Under the pieces are notes generated by a model. It was not told where the DNA came from. It saw only the letters and a program-made list of their open reading frames with translations, and ran no database searches. The position numbers were made by a program, and so were the translations under genes. 64,000 nucleotides of DNA from CAZUDI01 sp964618975 (GTDB taxonomy: Bacteria; Desulfobacterota; Desulfomonilia; UBA1062), in contig CAZUDI010000007.1 of NCBI GenBank assembly GCA_964618975.1, positions 13,808 to 77,807 on the forward strand, written 5' to 3'. Shown here piece by piece: positions 7,983-16,740 of this stretch (position 1 is its first letter; every line of letters starts with the position of its first letter).

Positions 7983-9806
7983 ATGAACGGCTATATGGGA
8001 AGGATACTGAAGATCGATCTGAGCACGGGCACGTGCAGCGTCGAGATCCTGGGGGAAGGCTTCGCCCGCTCCTATCTGGGCGGCAATGGGTTTGCCGCGC
8101 GCTATATCCATGACCTGGTGCCGCCTGAGGCCGAGGCCCTCTCCCCCGAAAACGTCGTGGTGTTTGCCAGCGGGCCCGTCACGGCAACCCCCGTCTGGGG
8201 CGGCGGCCGGGCACATCTCGCCGCCATCTCGCCTCTGACCGGCCTCTTCTTCGATTCGAACTTCGGCGGCAACTTCGGCTGGATGATGAAACGCACGGGC
8301 TTTGACGCCATCGTCATCAGCGGCAGGGCCCCCTCCCCGGTCTATATCCTCATCCAGGACGACAACGTGGAGATCAAGGATGCCCACGGCCTGATGGGCC
8401 GCACCACGGGGGAGACGCATGCCCTCCTGCTGAAGCGTGAAGGCGCGGGCCTGGAGAGCGCCGTGATAGGGCCGGCCGGTGAGAACGGCGTGCTGTATGC
8501 CAACGTGATCTGCAGCGGGGCCCGCATCAGCGCCGCCGGCAGAGGCGGCATCGGTGCGGTGTTGGGTTCCAAGAACTGCAAGGCCCTGGCGGTGCGCGGC
8601 ACGCACAAAACTCTCCTCGCCCACCCCGAGGAGCTGCAGGCCTATCTGCAGGGCCTGCGCCCTTTGCTGCGCGAGAAGTCCCGCGGGCTCACAGAGATCG
8701 GCACGCCGATCCTGGTGAACGTGGTCAACGCCCAGGGACGCCTCGGAACCCACAACAACACCCGCGAGACCTTCGAGATGGCACACGCCATCAGCGGTGA
8801 GCTGATCCAGGCCACCTATAAGCACAAAAACATCGCCTGCCACGGCTGCCCGGTGGCCTGCGGCAAGCTGGTCAATGTACCCTCGGGTGAATTCGCGCAC
8901 CATCGGGTCAAGATGCCCGAATACGAGACGCTCTATGCCCTCGGGTCCATGCTGGACAACGCCGATCTCGTCTCCATCTTCAATGCCAATACCCTGTGCG
9001 ATGAGATGGGTCTGGACACCATCAGCTTCGGGGTGACGCTGGCCTTTGTGGCCGAGTGCTTGGAAAACGGGCTCATTTCCGAAAAGGATCTGGGCTGCCG
9101 TATCGCCTTCGCCAGCGGTCAGGATGTGCCCGCGCTCGTTTGCGACACCGCCTTCATGAGGGGGGGCGGAGCCCTGCTGGCCCTGGGCTCGTCACGGCTG
9201 GCCGAGAGGTTCGACGCGGGCCACCTGCTCTATTGCCAGCAGGGGCTCGAGATGGCCGGCCACTCGGCGAGGGGGCTCAAGAACATGGGGCTGGCCTACG
9301 CCACCTCCACCCGCGGCGGCAGCCATCACGACGCCCGACCGCATTACGTGGATCCCCAGGCAGAGCCCGACTTCGAGGCGCAGCCCTCAATCTGCCTTCA
9401 CAGCCAGAACAACACCGCCATCGGCGATTCCCTGGTGATCTGCCGCTTCGTCCAGGAGAGGGTCCTGGGCACACGCCTGAACGAGGCCTATCTGCCCCTG
9501 CTGAACTTGATCACAGGGTGGGACCTCACCCTGAGCGAGCTGGAGTGCATGGCCGAGCGCATCTATACCCTGGAGCGCCTGATCAATGTGCGCCGGGGAC
9601 TCACCCGCGCCCGCAACATGCTGCCCTGGCGCGTGATGCACGCGCCCATCCCCGACGGGCCCTCCCGGGGACGTTTCTGCCCGCAGGAGACGCTGGAAGA
9701 CATGCTCAGCGCCTACTTCGCGCTGCGCGGCTGGGATGAGGACGGCGTTCCCACCAGCGCCCGTCTGGCCGAACTCGGCCTGGATGGAGGGCCGCTGGTG
9801 GCCTGA
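7983..9806 (+). CDS. Aldehyde:ferredoxin oxidoreductase (AOR) family protein
   Basis: Tungstopterin enzyme (607 aa) that oxidises aldehydes to carboxylic acids and reduces ferredoxin. The N-terminus MNGYMGRILKIDLSTG and the GGNGFAARY loop are family signatures. The four 4Fe-4S ligands are C286, C289, C293 (ACHGCPVAC) and C487, spaced almost as in the Pyrococcus enzyme. The frame is open 34 codons further upstream, but similarity starts at this ATG; the ribosome site is poor. It follows the MFS gene by 179 bases. In context it would take the aldehyde made by the TPP enzyme. Members of this family differ in aldehyde specificity, so the substrate stays open. Confidence 0.93.
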   Translation: MNGYMGRILKIDLSTGTCSVEILGEGFARSYLGGNGFAARYIHDLVPPEAEALSPENVVVFASGPVTATPVWGGGRAHLAAISPLTGLFFDSNFGGNFGWMMKRTGFDAIVISGRAPSPVYILIQDDNVEIKDAHGLMGRTTGETHALLLKREGAGLESAVIGPAGENGVLYANVICSGARISAAGRGGIGAVLGSKNCKALAVRGTHKTLLAHPEELQAYLQGLRPLLREKSRGLTEIGTPILVNVVNAQGRLGTHNNTRETFEMAHAISGELIQATYKHKNIACHGCPVACGKLVNVPSGEFAHHRVKMPEYETLYALGSMLDNADLVSIFNANTLCDEMGLDTISFGVTLAFVAECLENGLISEKDLGCRIAFASGQDVPALVCDTAFMRGGGALLALGSSRLAERFDAGHLLYCQQGLEMAGHSARGLKNMGLAYATSTRGGSHHDARPHYVDPQAEPDFEAQPSICLHSQNNTAIGDSLVICRFVQERVLGTRLNEAYLPLLNLITGWDLTLSELECMAERIYTLERLINVRRGLTRARNMLPWRVMHAPIPDGPSRGRFCPQETLEDMLSAYFALRGWDEDGVPTSARLAELGLDGGPLVA

Positions 9807-9882
9807 GGGACAAACCGCACCCCCGGGAGCGTCTGAGGTCTCGGGGTTATCAGACAGAGAGAACCATAGAGGAGCAGGGAAC

Positions 9883-10542
9883 ATGGGTGCCAAAGACAGA
9901 CGACAAAGGGAGAAACGCGAGCGCCGCAAGCAGATCCTCGACGCGGCCCGCGACCTGCTCTTCAAGAAGGGCATCGGCGCCACGAGCATGAATCAAATCG
10001 CCCGCAATGCCGAACTGAGCGTAGGGACCCTGTATCTGTATTTCACGAACAAGGAAGAGCTATATGCCGCCCTGCAGGAGGAGGGACTCGATCTGTTATA
10101 TGCCGCGATCAACGCGGTCGGCGAACGGGATCTCCCCCCCCGGGAAAAGCTTGAACAAATGGCGCTTGCCTACCTCGAATTCAGTCAGCAGCACCGCAAG
10201 TATTACGAGATCTTCAATTATTTCCTCACATCCCCCGAGGTGGTGTTCCCGCCGCACCTCAAGGAGATGATCGACGACCACGGCAGCCGCGTCCTGTCCC
10301 TGATCGAGGGGGTCATCAACGACATCTTCCCCGCAGACGCGCTCGATCCCAGGACACTCCACCGGGTGGCGCTGGTCCTGTGGTCGAATCTGCACGGCAT
10401 GCTGCAGTTCAGAAAACTCCAGAGCACCATTCTCCGGGGTGAAGACTTCCGCGAACTCTACCTCTACACCGTAACCTGCGTCCTGAGGGGACTGCCGGGG
10501 GAGGGACAGGCAGACCATGAATCGAAGGGAGACATCCGGTGA
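9883..10542 (+). CDS. TetR/AcrR family transcriptional regulator
   Basis: Repressor-type regulator (219 aa). The N-terminal helix-turn-helix covers about residues 15-62 (RKQILDAARDLLFKKGIGATS ... LSVGTLYLYFTNKEELYAAL); the C-terminal ligand domain is rich in hydrophobics. The ATG is preceded by GAGGAG. Its stop overlaps the GTG start of the DASS carrier (ATGA-like coupling), so the two are co-translated. It lies inside the cassette and probably controls it; the palindrome on the promoter at 3684-3712 is the candidate operator. The ligand is unknown. Confidence 0.92.
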   Translation: MGAKDRRQREKRERRKQILDAARDLLFKKGIGATSMNQIARNAELSVGTLYLYFTNKEELYAALQEEGLDLLYAAINAVGERDLPPREKLEQMALAYLEFSQQHRKYYEIFNYFLTSPEVVFPPHLKEMIDDHGSRVLSLIEGVINDIFPADALDPRTLHRVALVLWSNLHGMLQFRKLQSTILRGEDFRELYLYTVTCVLRGLPGEGQADHESKGDIR

Positions 10543-12065
10543 AAAATGACATGACGCCCTTAAGACAATCCCTGCTGCTCGCTATCGGCCTGGCACTCTT
10601 CCTGGTGATCTGCCTTCTGCCCGAACCCCGGCCCCTGAGTGTCGGCCAGGACACGATCGCCTTGAGCCTCAACGGAAAACTCTGCCTGGGACTGCTGGTG
10701 CTGGCGATCTTTTACTGGGTCACTGAGGTTCTGCCCTTTCACATCACCGCCCTGGGTGTGATGCTCCTAATGCCGCTGCTGGGGGTCACCGATGGCCTCC
10801 AGGTTCTGAAAGGGGACACCATCACAGAGATCGCGGGTGTGGCGCAAGGTTACAAGGAGATCGTCCGCATCAGCTTCGGCAATGACCTGATCCTTTTCTT
10901 CCTGGGGGTCTTCCTCCTGTCGGGCGCCTTTTCCTGCACCACCCTCGGAGAGCGCCTGACGCTGGCCATGCTCAGAATCCTGGGGGTCAGTACCCGCCGG
11001 GTCATCCTCGGCTTCCTGATCATGGGCACCCTGATTTCCATGTGGGTCTCGGATGTGGGTGTGGCCGCCATCCTGCTGCCCATCGGGGTGGGAATCCTGA
11101 AGCAGGCAGGGTGCAAACCGCTGCAGAGCAACTTCGGCCGCTGTCTGATGATCGCCTCGTGCTGGGGGCCCATCTTCGGTGGCATCGCCACCCCGGCCGG
11201 CTGTGGCCCCAATCCGGTGGCCATCAACTTCATGCGCACGATCACGGGCATGCAGATCACCTTTCTGGACTGGATGATCATCGGTGTGCCCGCCGCGCTG
11301 ATCCTGATCCCCTTCGGCTGGATCGTCCTGCTGGTCATGTTCCCCCCCGAGATCAAGCAACTTCCGTTGTCCAAGGCGGACATCCAGTTTCAGCTGCAGA
11401 CCCTGGGCCGGCTGTCGAGACAGGAGACCGGTACCCTGATCGTCTTTGGCATCGTCATCTTCCTCTGGATCTTCAATCCGCTGATCGCGCAGTTCACGCA
11501 GGGCCGCATCGACCTGCCCATCAGCTATGTCTCTATCCTGGGGGGGCTCCTGCTCTTCCTGCCCCCCTTCCGGGTGCTCGATCAGGAGCAGGCCGCCCGC
11601 GCCATCTCCTGGGACAGCATCATCCTCATCATGGCCTCGCTGGGCCTGGGCATGATGACCTACTATACCGGCGCCGCCCAATGGCTGGCTGTGGTTCTGC
11701 TGGGCGGGATCCGCTCCTTCAGCCCGATCGGGCTGATCTTTGTGGTCGTCCTGGTGGTGATCTTCATGAAGCTCTTTCTGGCCAGCAACACGGTCACCGG
11801 CATCATCATCATCCCGATCCTCATCTCTCTGGCCTTAAGCTTCGGCATCCATCCCTGGATCCTGGTAGCACCGGCGGCCTTCACCTCATCCCTGGGCATC
11901 ATCCTCATCACGCAGACACCCACCAACATCATCCCCTATACCTCGGGCTACTTCTCCCTGGGCGATTTCGCCAAGGCCGGCATCATCATGTCCGTGCTCA
12001 TGAGCGTGCTCATCACCGCCGTTATCGCCATCATCGGACCCATCAGCGGGATCTATGCCTATTAA
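10539..12065 (+). CDS. DASS (SLC13) family anion/dicarboxylate symporter
   Basis: Sodium-coupled carrier (508 aa) with about 11-13 membrane segments. The paired SNT-type motifs of the family are visible: GCGPNPVAINF in the first half, then LASNTVTGIIIIP and TQTPTNIIPY in the second half, where substrate carboxylates and sodium bind. The GTG start overlaps the TetR stop and has GAAGGGAG 8 bases upstream; an ATG four codons later is the alternative. The family moves di- and tricarboxylates, sulfate or sulfonates. Here it would fit uptake of the cassette's anionic substrate or exchange of a dicarboxylate product. Confidence 0.9.
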   Translation: MKNDMTPLRQSLLLAIGLALFLVICLLPEPRPLSVGQDTIALSLNGKLCLGLLVLAIFYWVTEVLPFHITALGVMLLMPLLGVTDGLQVLKGDTITEIAGVAQGYKEIVRISFGNDLILFFLGVFLLSGAFSCTTLGERLTLAMLRILGVSTRRVILGFLIMGTLISMWVSDVGVAAILLPIGVGILKQAGCKPLQSNFGRCLMIASCWGPIFGGIATPAGCGPNPVAINFMRTITGMQITFLDWMIIGVPAALILIPFGWIVLLVMFPPEIKQLPLSKADIQFQLQTLGRLSRQETGTLIVFGIVIFLWIFNPLIAQFTQGRIDLPISYVSILGGLLLFLPPFRVLDQEQAARAISWDSIILIMASLGLGMMTYYTGAAQWLAVVLLGGIRSFSPIGLIFVVVLVVIFMKLFLASNTVTGIIIIPILISLALSFGIHPWILVAPAAFTSSLGIILITQTPTNIIPYTSGYFSLGDFAKAGIIMSVLMSVLITAVIAIIGPISGIYAY

Positions 12066-12066
12066 G

Positions 12067-12091
12067 ACCCCCTCCCGGGAAAGGAGGGGGT
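12067..12091. terminator. Terminator after the DASS gene
   Basis: Stem ACCCCCTCC / GGAGGGGGT around a 7-base loop, directly after the stop codon. A short T-containing tail follows on each side. It also sits at the end of the convergent decarboxylase operon and may serve both directions. Confidence 0.65.
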
Positions 12092-12188
12092 TAGATAATC
12101 CTTCTTGAACCCCAATCCCCCTGATGGTCACAAGCTGCTTGAGGGCTCTCATGCAGACACCGGCCTGAAGGCCCCCTCGTCGAGACCA

Positions 12189-13628
12189 TCAAGCGTTGCC
12201 TTTCAGGCGGCCGAAGGCATTGAGCAAGCGCGCAAGCAGCTGCATCGCCAGCGGGTTTTTCTGACCCGGGCCGTCAGACAGAGGCGGCATGACGCACTCG
12301 GGACCGTAGAGGTCGTGCATCATCCTGGCAACCTCTCTCTTGATCAGGGCACGGAAGGGGACGTGGGCGATCATGCCGTACATGGCGGCGTTACCGCTGA
12401 CGGCCAGCCCGGGGTTATGGCGTACGGCCTGCACGCCCTTTTCAAGGTCCACCAAATAGTTATCCACAATGGCGGCATGGCGCGGCGTGATCATGCAGTG
12501 CAGCGCGTCGGGCTTCTGGAGGCGGTCGACCAACCAGCCCTTTTCGTCCAGCCGGTCGCCTACGGCAAAGATATTCAGCTCCCTGTCGCTCGAGGTGTAG
12601 GCGAAGACGCTCATGGCGGGCTCGCCCAGGATCTTCAGCCCGGGGATGGCGGCAATGCCCTCCCTGAAACGCCGGGTCGTGTCCATGATCGTGCGGGCCA
12701 GGTCGAGATAGCCGTCCATGCCGATGGCGTTCAGGGCCGCCCAGGCGGCGGCGATGGCGCCGCCTGGACGGGTTCCCAAGAGGGCGGGCGAGGCGAAGAC
12801 GCCCCCGGGCCAGTCGGCATGGATAAAGAACTGGTGCTTCAGATAGTCGATATTGCGGTAGAGCACGGTGGAGGCGCCCTTAGCGCCGAAGCCGTACTTG
12901 TGGAGGTCGGCCGAGATCGAGCTCACCCCGGGAACCCGGAAGTCGAAGGCCGGCAGCTTGTAGCCCAGCTTCTCGACAAAGGGCAGCAGGAAACCTCCCA
13001 GGCAGCTGTCGACATGGAAGGGAAGCTCGTGTTCCAGGGCGAGCTGTCCCAGTGATTCAATAGGGTCGATCACCCCGTGAGGGTAGGAAGGCGCCGAGGC
13101 GACGAGCATGGCGGTGTTGCGGTTGATCAGGCGCCGCACGGCCTCCACGTCCACCCGGCAGTCGGGCCCCACAGGGGCATGCACCATCTTGACCCCGAAG
13201 TACTTGGCGGCCTTCTCCCAGGCCACGTGGATGGTCTCGGGCGCAATCATCTCCGGGCGACGAACGGTTCGGAAGCGGGAGCGGTTACGGGCCAGCTCGC
13301 GATAGGCCAGCACCGGCAGCAGGCAGCTCTCGGTGCCGCCCGAGGTCATGACTCCTGTCACGCGCTCGTCGCCGTTGAGCAGGCTGGCGCTCATGCGCAC
13401 CACCTCGTGCTCGAGGCGTTTCAGGCTGCGGAAGGCCATGGGGTTGAGCGCATTCTCGCTGAAGTACAGGCCATAGGCCTGTTTGAGGAAATCCGTATGC
13501 TCCTCGCCCAGATAGTAGACCAGGCTGAAGATCCGGTTGTCGTGATAGTTGACGTCCTCGCCGGCAAAGGCCTTCAGGCGTTCGAGCACCTCCGGGCGCG
13601 GGATGCCCTTTTCCGGAATCTGCTGCAT
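12189..13628 (-). CDS. PLP-dependent group II decarboxylase, sphingosine-1-phosphate-lyase-like
   Basis: Pyridoxal-phosphate enzyme (479 aa). The PLP-binding aspartate lies in FHVDSCLGGF, and the Schiff-base lysine in SADLHKYGFGAKGAST. The motif TSGGTESCLL near residue 110 grips the phosphate. These motifs and the FIHADWPGGVFASP stretch resemble sphingosine-1-phosphate lyases and related amino-acid decarboxylases. The ATG has AGGAGGAGGA just upstream; 18 codons further upstream are open but not needed. It follows the DUF819 membrane protein by 54 bases, so the pair probably imports and decarboxylates (or cleaves) one amine-containing compound. The substrate is unknown. Confidence 0.88.
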   Translation of the reverse strand: MQQIPEKGIPRPEVLERLKAFAGEDVNYHDNRIFSLVYYLGEEHTDFLKQAYGLYFSENALNPMAFRSLKRLEHEVVRMSASLLNGDERVTGVMTSGGTESCLLPVLAYRELARNRSRFRTVRRPEMIAPETIHVAWEKAAKYFGVKMVHAPVGPDCRVDVEAVRRLINRNTAMLVASAPSYPHGVIDPIESLGQLALEHELPFHVDSCLGGFLLPFVEKLGYKLPAFDFRVPGVSSISADLHKYGFGAKGASTVLYRNIDYLKHQFFIHADWPGGVFASPALLGTRPGGAIAAAWAALNAIGMDGYLDLARTIMDTTRRFREGIAAIPGLKILGEPAMSVFAYTSSDRELNIFAVGDRLDEKGWLVDRLQKPDALHCMITPRHAAIVDNYLVDLEKGVQAVRHNPGLAVSGNAAMYGMIAHVPFRALIKREVARMMHDLYGPECVMPPLSDGPGQKNPLAMQLLARLLNAFGRLKGNA

Positions 13629-13682
13629 GATCCTCCTCCTTGTATGTAGTTCGCGTGTCATCTTCCCTGTGGCCGAGACCAC

Positions 13683-14834
13683 CTATCCCAGCATGGCCTT
13701 GAAGGCATATGCCAGGCTGATACCCAGATAATTGCCGATGGCATAGCCGATGATCCCGGTGGTCAGGCCCGAGAGGATAACCTCCTTATTCTTCAGACCG
13801 CCAGCCACCACGGGCACGAAAGGCGGCGAACAGATGGCCGAGACCGAGGTGATGATGTAGGTATCGGTGTCGATGCCCAGCAGGCGGCAGAATATCCCGT
13901 GCAGCAGCAGTGAGCCGAAGATACAGAAGATCACGAAGAACATCAGGTTCCAGTCAATATTGATGATATCCTTCAGGTTGGCCATGGACCCCACCACCAG
14001 GCAGAAGACCAGGATGATATACATGCCCAGCTGGAAGGTCTTCTCGAGTCGGCGGATGCGCGGGATGAACGAGCAGGCGATGCCGCCGGTGGTGATGGTG
14101 AGGATGGCGATCGACGTGGCATAACCCGCGGGAACCAGTGCGGAGAGACCCAGGGCCACGCCCACGATCGCCAGGGAGAGCAGGGTGGCTCCGCCCAGGG
14201 AGAGGGCCGTCCTGCGAGAAAGCATGCCGGCATAGGAATGGATGTCCTCGGTCTCCAGGTCCCCGTTGTTCCCTGCCCCTGAAGCCAGGCTGAAATGCGG
14301 CAGCCAGCGGTTGAAGATGCGCTGGGCCACCGACATGCAGAAGATGATGTAGATCAGTGAGATGAGGGTGTCATAGGTGTGCATGATGATGAAGGTGGTA
14401 GAATCCACGCCCAGGGCGGTCTTGATGGCCGCCAGATTGGGGGTGCCCCCGGTATAGACACCGATGGCCATGCCGCCCAGTTTCCAGGCCTCCGGCACAC
14501 GGCCCGTGATCATGGCGTAGCCGACAAAGGCGATCACGATGATCGCGAGTGTGGCCCCCAGCATGGAGAGCAGCGCCTTGCCCGCAATCCGCAGCCAGCG
14601 CCTCACGTCCATGGAAAAGAGCAGGAGAGGCAAGGCCAGGGCCACAGCGGCCTCGCTTAAGCCTGACTGCACATGCGCACCCGCTTCCGGGATGATGCCG
14701 ATATTACCAATGGTGATCCCTACGATATAACAGATGATGACCGCGCCGATCTTGTTGAAGATCTCGAACCTCAAGCAGAGCCAGAGTACCAGCACCGGGA
14801 ACAGGATATAAAAACCCACCAGGGCAACGACCAT
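13683..14834 (-). CDS. DUF819 family integral membrane protein
   Basis: Polytopic membrane protein (383 aa) with about ten hydrophobic helices and the family's signature VYTGGTPNLAAIKTALG near residue 125. A second conserved stretch is SAICSPPFVPVVAGGLKNKE near the C-terminus. The family's fold resembles secondary transporters with two inverted halves, but I know of no settled substrate. It is the first gene of a two-gene unit with the PLP decarboxylase and is divergent from a TetR gene, which is the usual setting for a regulated uptake/decarboxylation pair. The start has a G-rich GGTGAG site. Confidence 0.85.
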   Translation of the reverse strand: MVVALVGFYILFPVLVLWLCLRFEIFNKIGAVIICYIVGITIGNIGIIPEAGAHVQSGLSEAAVALALPLLLFSMDVRRWLRIAGKALLSMLGATLAIIVIAFVGYAMITGRVPEAWKLGGMAIGVYTGGTPNLAAIKTALGVDSTTFIIMHTYDTLISLIYIIFCMSVAQRIFNRWLPHFSLASGAGNNGDLETEDIHSYAGMLSRRTALSLGGATLLSLAIVGVALGLSALVPAGYATSIAILTITTGGIACSFIPRIRRLEKTFQLGMYIILVFCLVVGSMANLKDIINIDWNLMFFVIFCIFGSLLLHGIFCRLLGIDTDTYIITSVSAICSPPFVPVVAGGLKNKEVILSGLTTGIIGYAIGNYLGISLAYAFKAMLG

Positions 14835-14871
14835 CTCACCCCCCTTGCCGTATTCATTCTGTTGTATTTTT

Positions 14872-14887
14872 TTGCACTATGGTGTAA
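14872..14887. promoter_or_regulatory. Operator candidate in divergent DUF819/TetR region
   Basis: Imperfect palindrome TTGCAC-TATG-GTGTAA in the 97-base gap between divergent genes, surrounded by AT-rich sequence where promoters should lie. It is the expected place for the adjacent TetR protein to bind. Confidence 0.4.
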
Positions 14888-14931
14888 TGTAGCCCTATCA
14901 CCTAAGCCTGTCAAGGATATTGAGGCCTACC

Positions 14932-15624
14932 ATGCAGGAACGACGTGACTGGGAGAGGGAACAACGCCGCAATCGCATCATCGAACTTGCCGAGGGCATC
15001 TTCGCCGAAAAGGGCTACGATGCCGCCACGGTGGATGAGATCGTGGCGGCCGCCGGCTACACCAAACGCAGTTTCTACAACTATTTCATCGACAAGGAGG
15101 AGATCCTCCTGGCGATCGTACTGCGGGGACTGACCGCCCTCAACCAACGCCTGGCAGAGGCCCTCATGGGTATGAAACCCAAGGCAGGCCTGGGACCGCC
15201 AGCGGCGGGGGATGCGACCCTCGGGCCATTACAGGGCTCCCTCGTGCGGAAGCTGGCCGAAACCTATTTTCGCTTCTTCATCGAGAACCCCACCTGTTTC
15301 AGCCTGATCATGCGCTATGAGTCGCGGCTGTGCATCTACTACGGCGACAAATCCCGCCGGGGCGCCACCCGGGATGCCTGCCAGGAGGCCTCCGACACCA
15401 CCGCTTCACTTGTAACCGAGGCTATCCGTGCCTGCCAGGAAGACGGATCCATCCGGAACGACCTGGCGCCCCGGCAACTGATGCTGATCGTCTGGGGCCA
15501 GATCTCCGGTTTTCTGCAGATCATCTTCATGCGGCGTGAGCACTTCGAAGACGCCTTCGGCATCAGCTATCAAGACCTCTTCGAGGCCTTCTGCGGCATG
15601 CTGGAAAAATCCCTGAGCGCCTGA
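14932..15624 (+). CDS. TetR/AcrR family transcriptional regulator
   Basis: TetR-type regulator (230 aa). The helix-turn-helix lies at about residues 10-57 (NRIIELAEGIFAEKGYDAAT ... GYTKRSFYNYFIDKEEIL). The rest is a helical ligand-binding domain ending in FEAFCGMLEKSLSA. The ATG at this position has GAGG 6 bases upstream; an in-frame TTG 12 bases earlier is less likely. It is transcribed away from the DUF819-decarboxylase pair and probably represses it, and itself, from the shared gap. It is not closely similar to the other TetR in the window outside the DNA-binding domain. Confidence 0.92.
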   Translation: MQERRDWEREQRRNRIIELAEGIFAEKGYDAATVDEIVAAAGYTKRSFYNYFIDKEEILLAIVLRGLTALNQRLAEALMGMKPKAGLGPPAAGDATLGPLQGSLVRKLAETYFRFFIENPTCFSLIMRYESRLCIYYGDKSRRGATRDACQEASDTTASLVTEAIRACQEDGSIRNDLAPRQLMLIVWGQISGFLQIIFMRREHFEDAFGISYQDLFEAFCGMLEKSLSA

Positions 15625-15631
15625 TCGACCA

Positions 15632-15701
15632 GGCACCCTCAGGGACGAAAGCCCCTGCATTCCGCTGCAAGCAGCGGGGAATATGGCCCTCAGGCCATTG
15701 A
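15632..15701 (+). repeat. Dispersed intergenic repeat, copy D
   Basis: Variant copy: CCGCTGCAAGCAGCGGGGAATATGGCCCTCAGGCCATTGAA. The second hairpin is intact (CCGCTGC / GCAGCGG) and the end resembles copy J. It lies between the convergent TetR and NagB-like genes. Confidence 0.6.
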
Positions 15702-15726
15702 AATGCTGGGACAGACCGGAGAAGGC

Positions 15727-16686
15727 TTAACCCACTTCCCGGATTTCGATCCCCTTCTGTTTGAGCTTGTCCTGATGGTGGAGCAGTTCCTCGCCGGCAA
15801 TTCTATCAAGCACATACACAAGGTTGCCACCGCGCGCCGCATAATGCTGGCCATACGAAATCGGGATATCGGAGGTGGGTTCGTCCAGGAGCGAACGTGT
15901 CACGGACTCCGTCTTCCGCGCTCCATTGGCCAACAGAACCACGGTTCGCGCCTGATAGACCAATTCGGCCCCCATGGAAATCGCATACTGCGGCGAGTCC
16001 TCCTTGCTGGCAAAGTGGCCGTCATTGACGGCATTGGTGACGGTGTTATCATCGAGCTTGACCAGCATGACCGAGCTGCCCTCGAAGGGAATGCCCGATT
16101 CGTGGAAGGCAACGTGGCCTCTCCCCCCCACGCCGATGATCTGCAGGTCGATGCCACCGGCCTTTTGGATCTTTCCTGCATAGGCATCCAGAATCTCCCG
16201 CTTCACCCAGGCGAGATAAGCGGAGTCGGCCTGCGGTTTGATGGCAATCGACCTGCCGGCATCAACCCCCAGGGCTTCCCAGTCGCCAGGGTTGGCATCG
16301 AGCTCACTGATCAGCGTCTCCTGATCGATGAGCGCGCCGTAGGGAACGCTGGTTTCGATGAATTTGGTGCAAAGATGCGCAAAGAACTCCTGAATCATGA
16401 AATAGGCATAGCTTTCCGGATGCATGACACGCTGTTGTACATTCTCGCCGGGCAGGCCGACATATTCGTCAAGATTAAAGCTGCGGCAGCGACGTGCGTC
16501 AAAGATGCCTTCATTGGCGGCACGGGCAAGATGTTTGTAGAGGCCCGTCGGCGAATTGCCGGTTGCAAGACCGAGCACCATTTCCGGTTTTGTTTTTTGT
16601 ACCGCAACGATTTCCTTTTTCACGACATCAGCCGCCACTGCGCTCATGTGATCGAAGTCCCGTGTCACCATGACATTGATGGCCAT
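15727..16686 (-). CDS. nagB: Glucosamine-6-phosphate deaminase/isomerase-like (NagB family)
   Basis: NagB-fold enzyme (319 aa, longer than the usual 240-270). It should interconvert glucosamine-6-phosphate with fructose-6-phosphate and ammonia. The phosphate-loop LGLATGNSPTGLYKHL and the FNLDEYVGLP strand with the catalytic Asp are clear. The second active-site loop reads GVGGRGHVAFHESG: the His is kept, but the residue two before it, Asp in E. coli and Asn in some Gram-positives, is Arg. The activity may therefore differ. The ATG with GGGAGG 9 bases upstream is chosen over an ATG three codons earlier that touches the ribosome site. It is the last gene of the LbH-glmM-nagB unit. Confidence 0.85.
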   Translation of the reverse strand: MAINVMVTRDFDHMSAVAADVVKKEIVAVQKTKPEMVLGLATGNSPTGLYKHLARAANEGIFDARRCRSFNLDEYVGLPGENVQQRVMHPESYAYFMIQEFFAHLCTKFIETSVPYGALIDQETLISELDANPGDWEALGVDAGRSIAIKPQADSAYLAWVKREILDAYAGKIQKAGGIDLQIIGVGGRGHVAFHESGIPFEGSSVMLVKLDDNTVTNAVNDGHFASKEDSPQYAISMGAELVYQARTVVLLANGARKTESVTRSLLDEPTSDIPISYGQHYAARGGNLVYVLDRIAGEELLHHQDKLKQKGIEIREVG

Positions 16687-16740
16687 ATTCCTCATCCTCC
16701 CGTTGAAAGGTCGTCCGATATCCTGTTGATGCCCCGGTTA

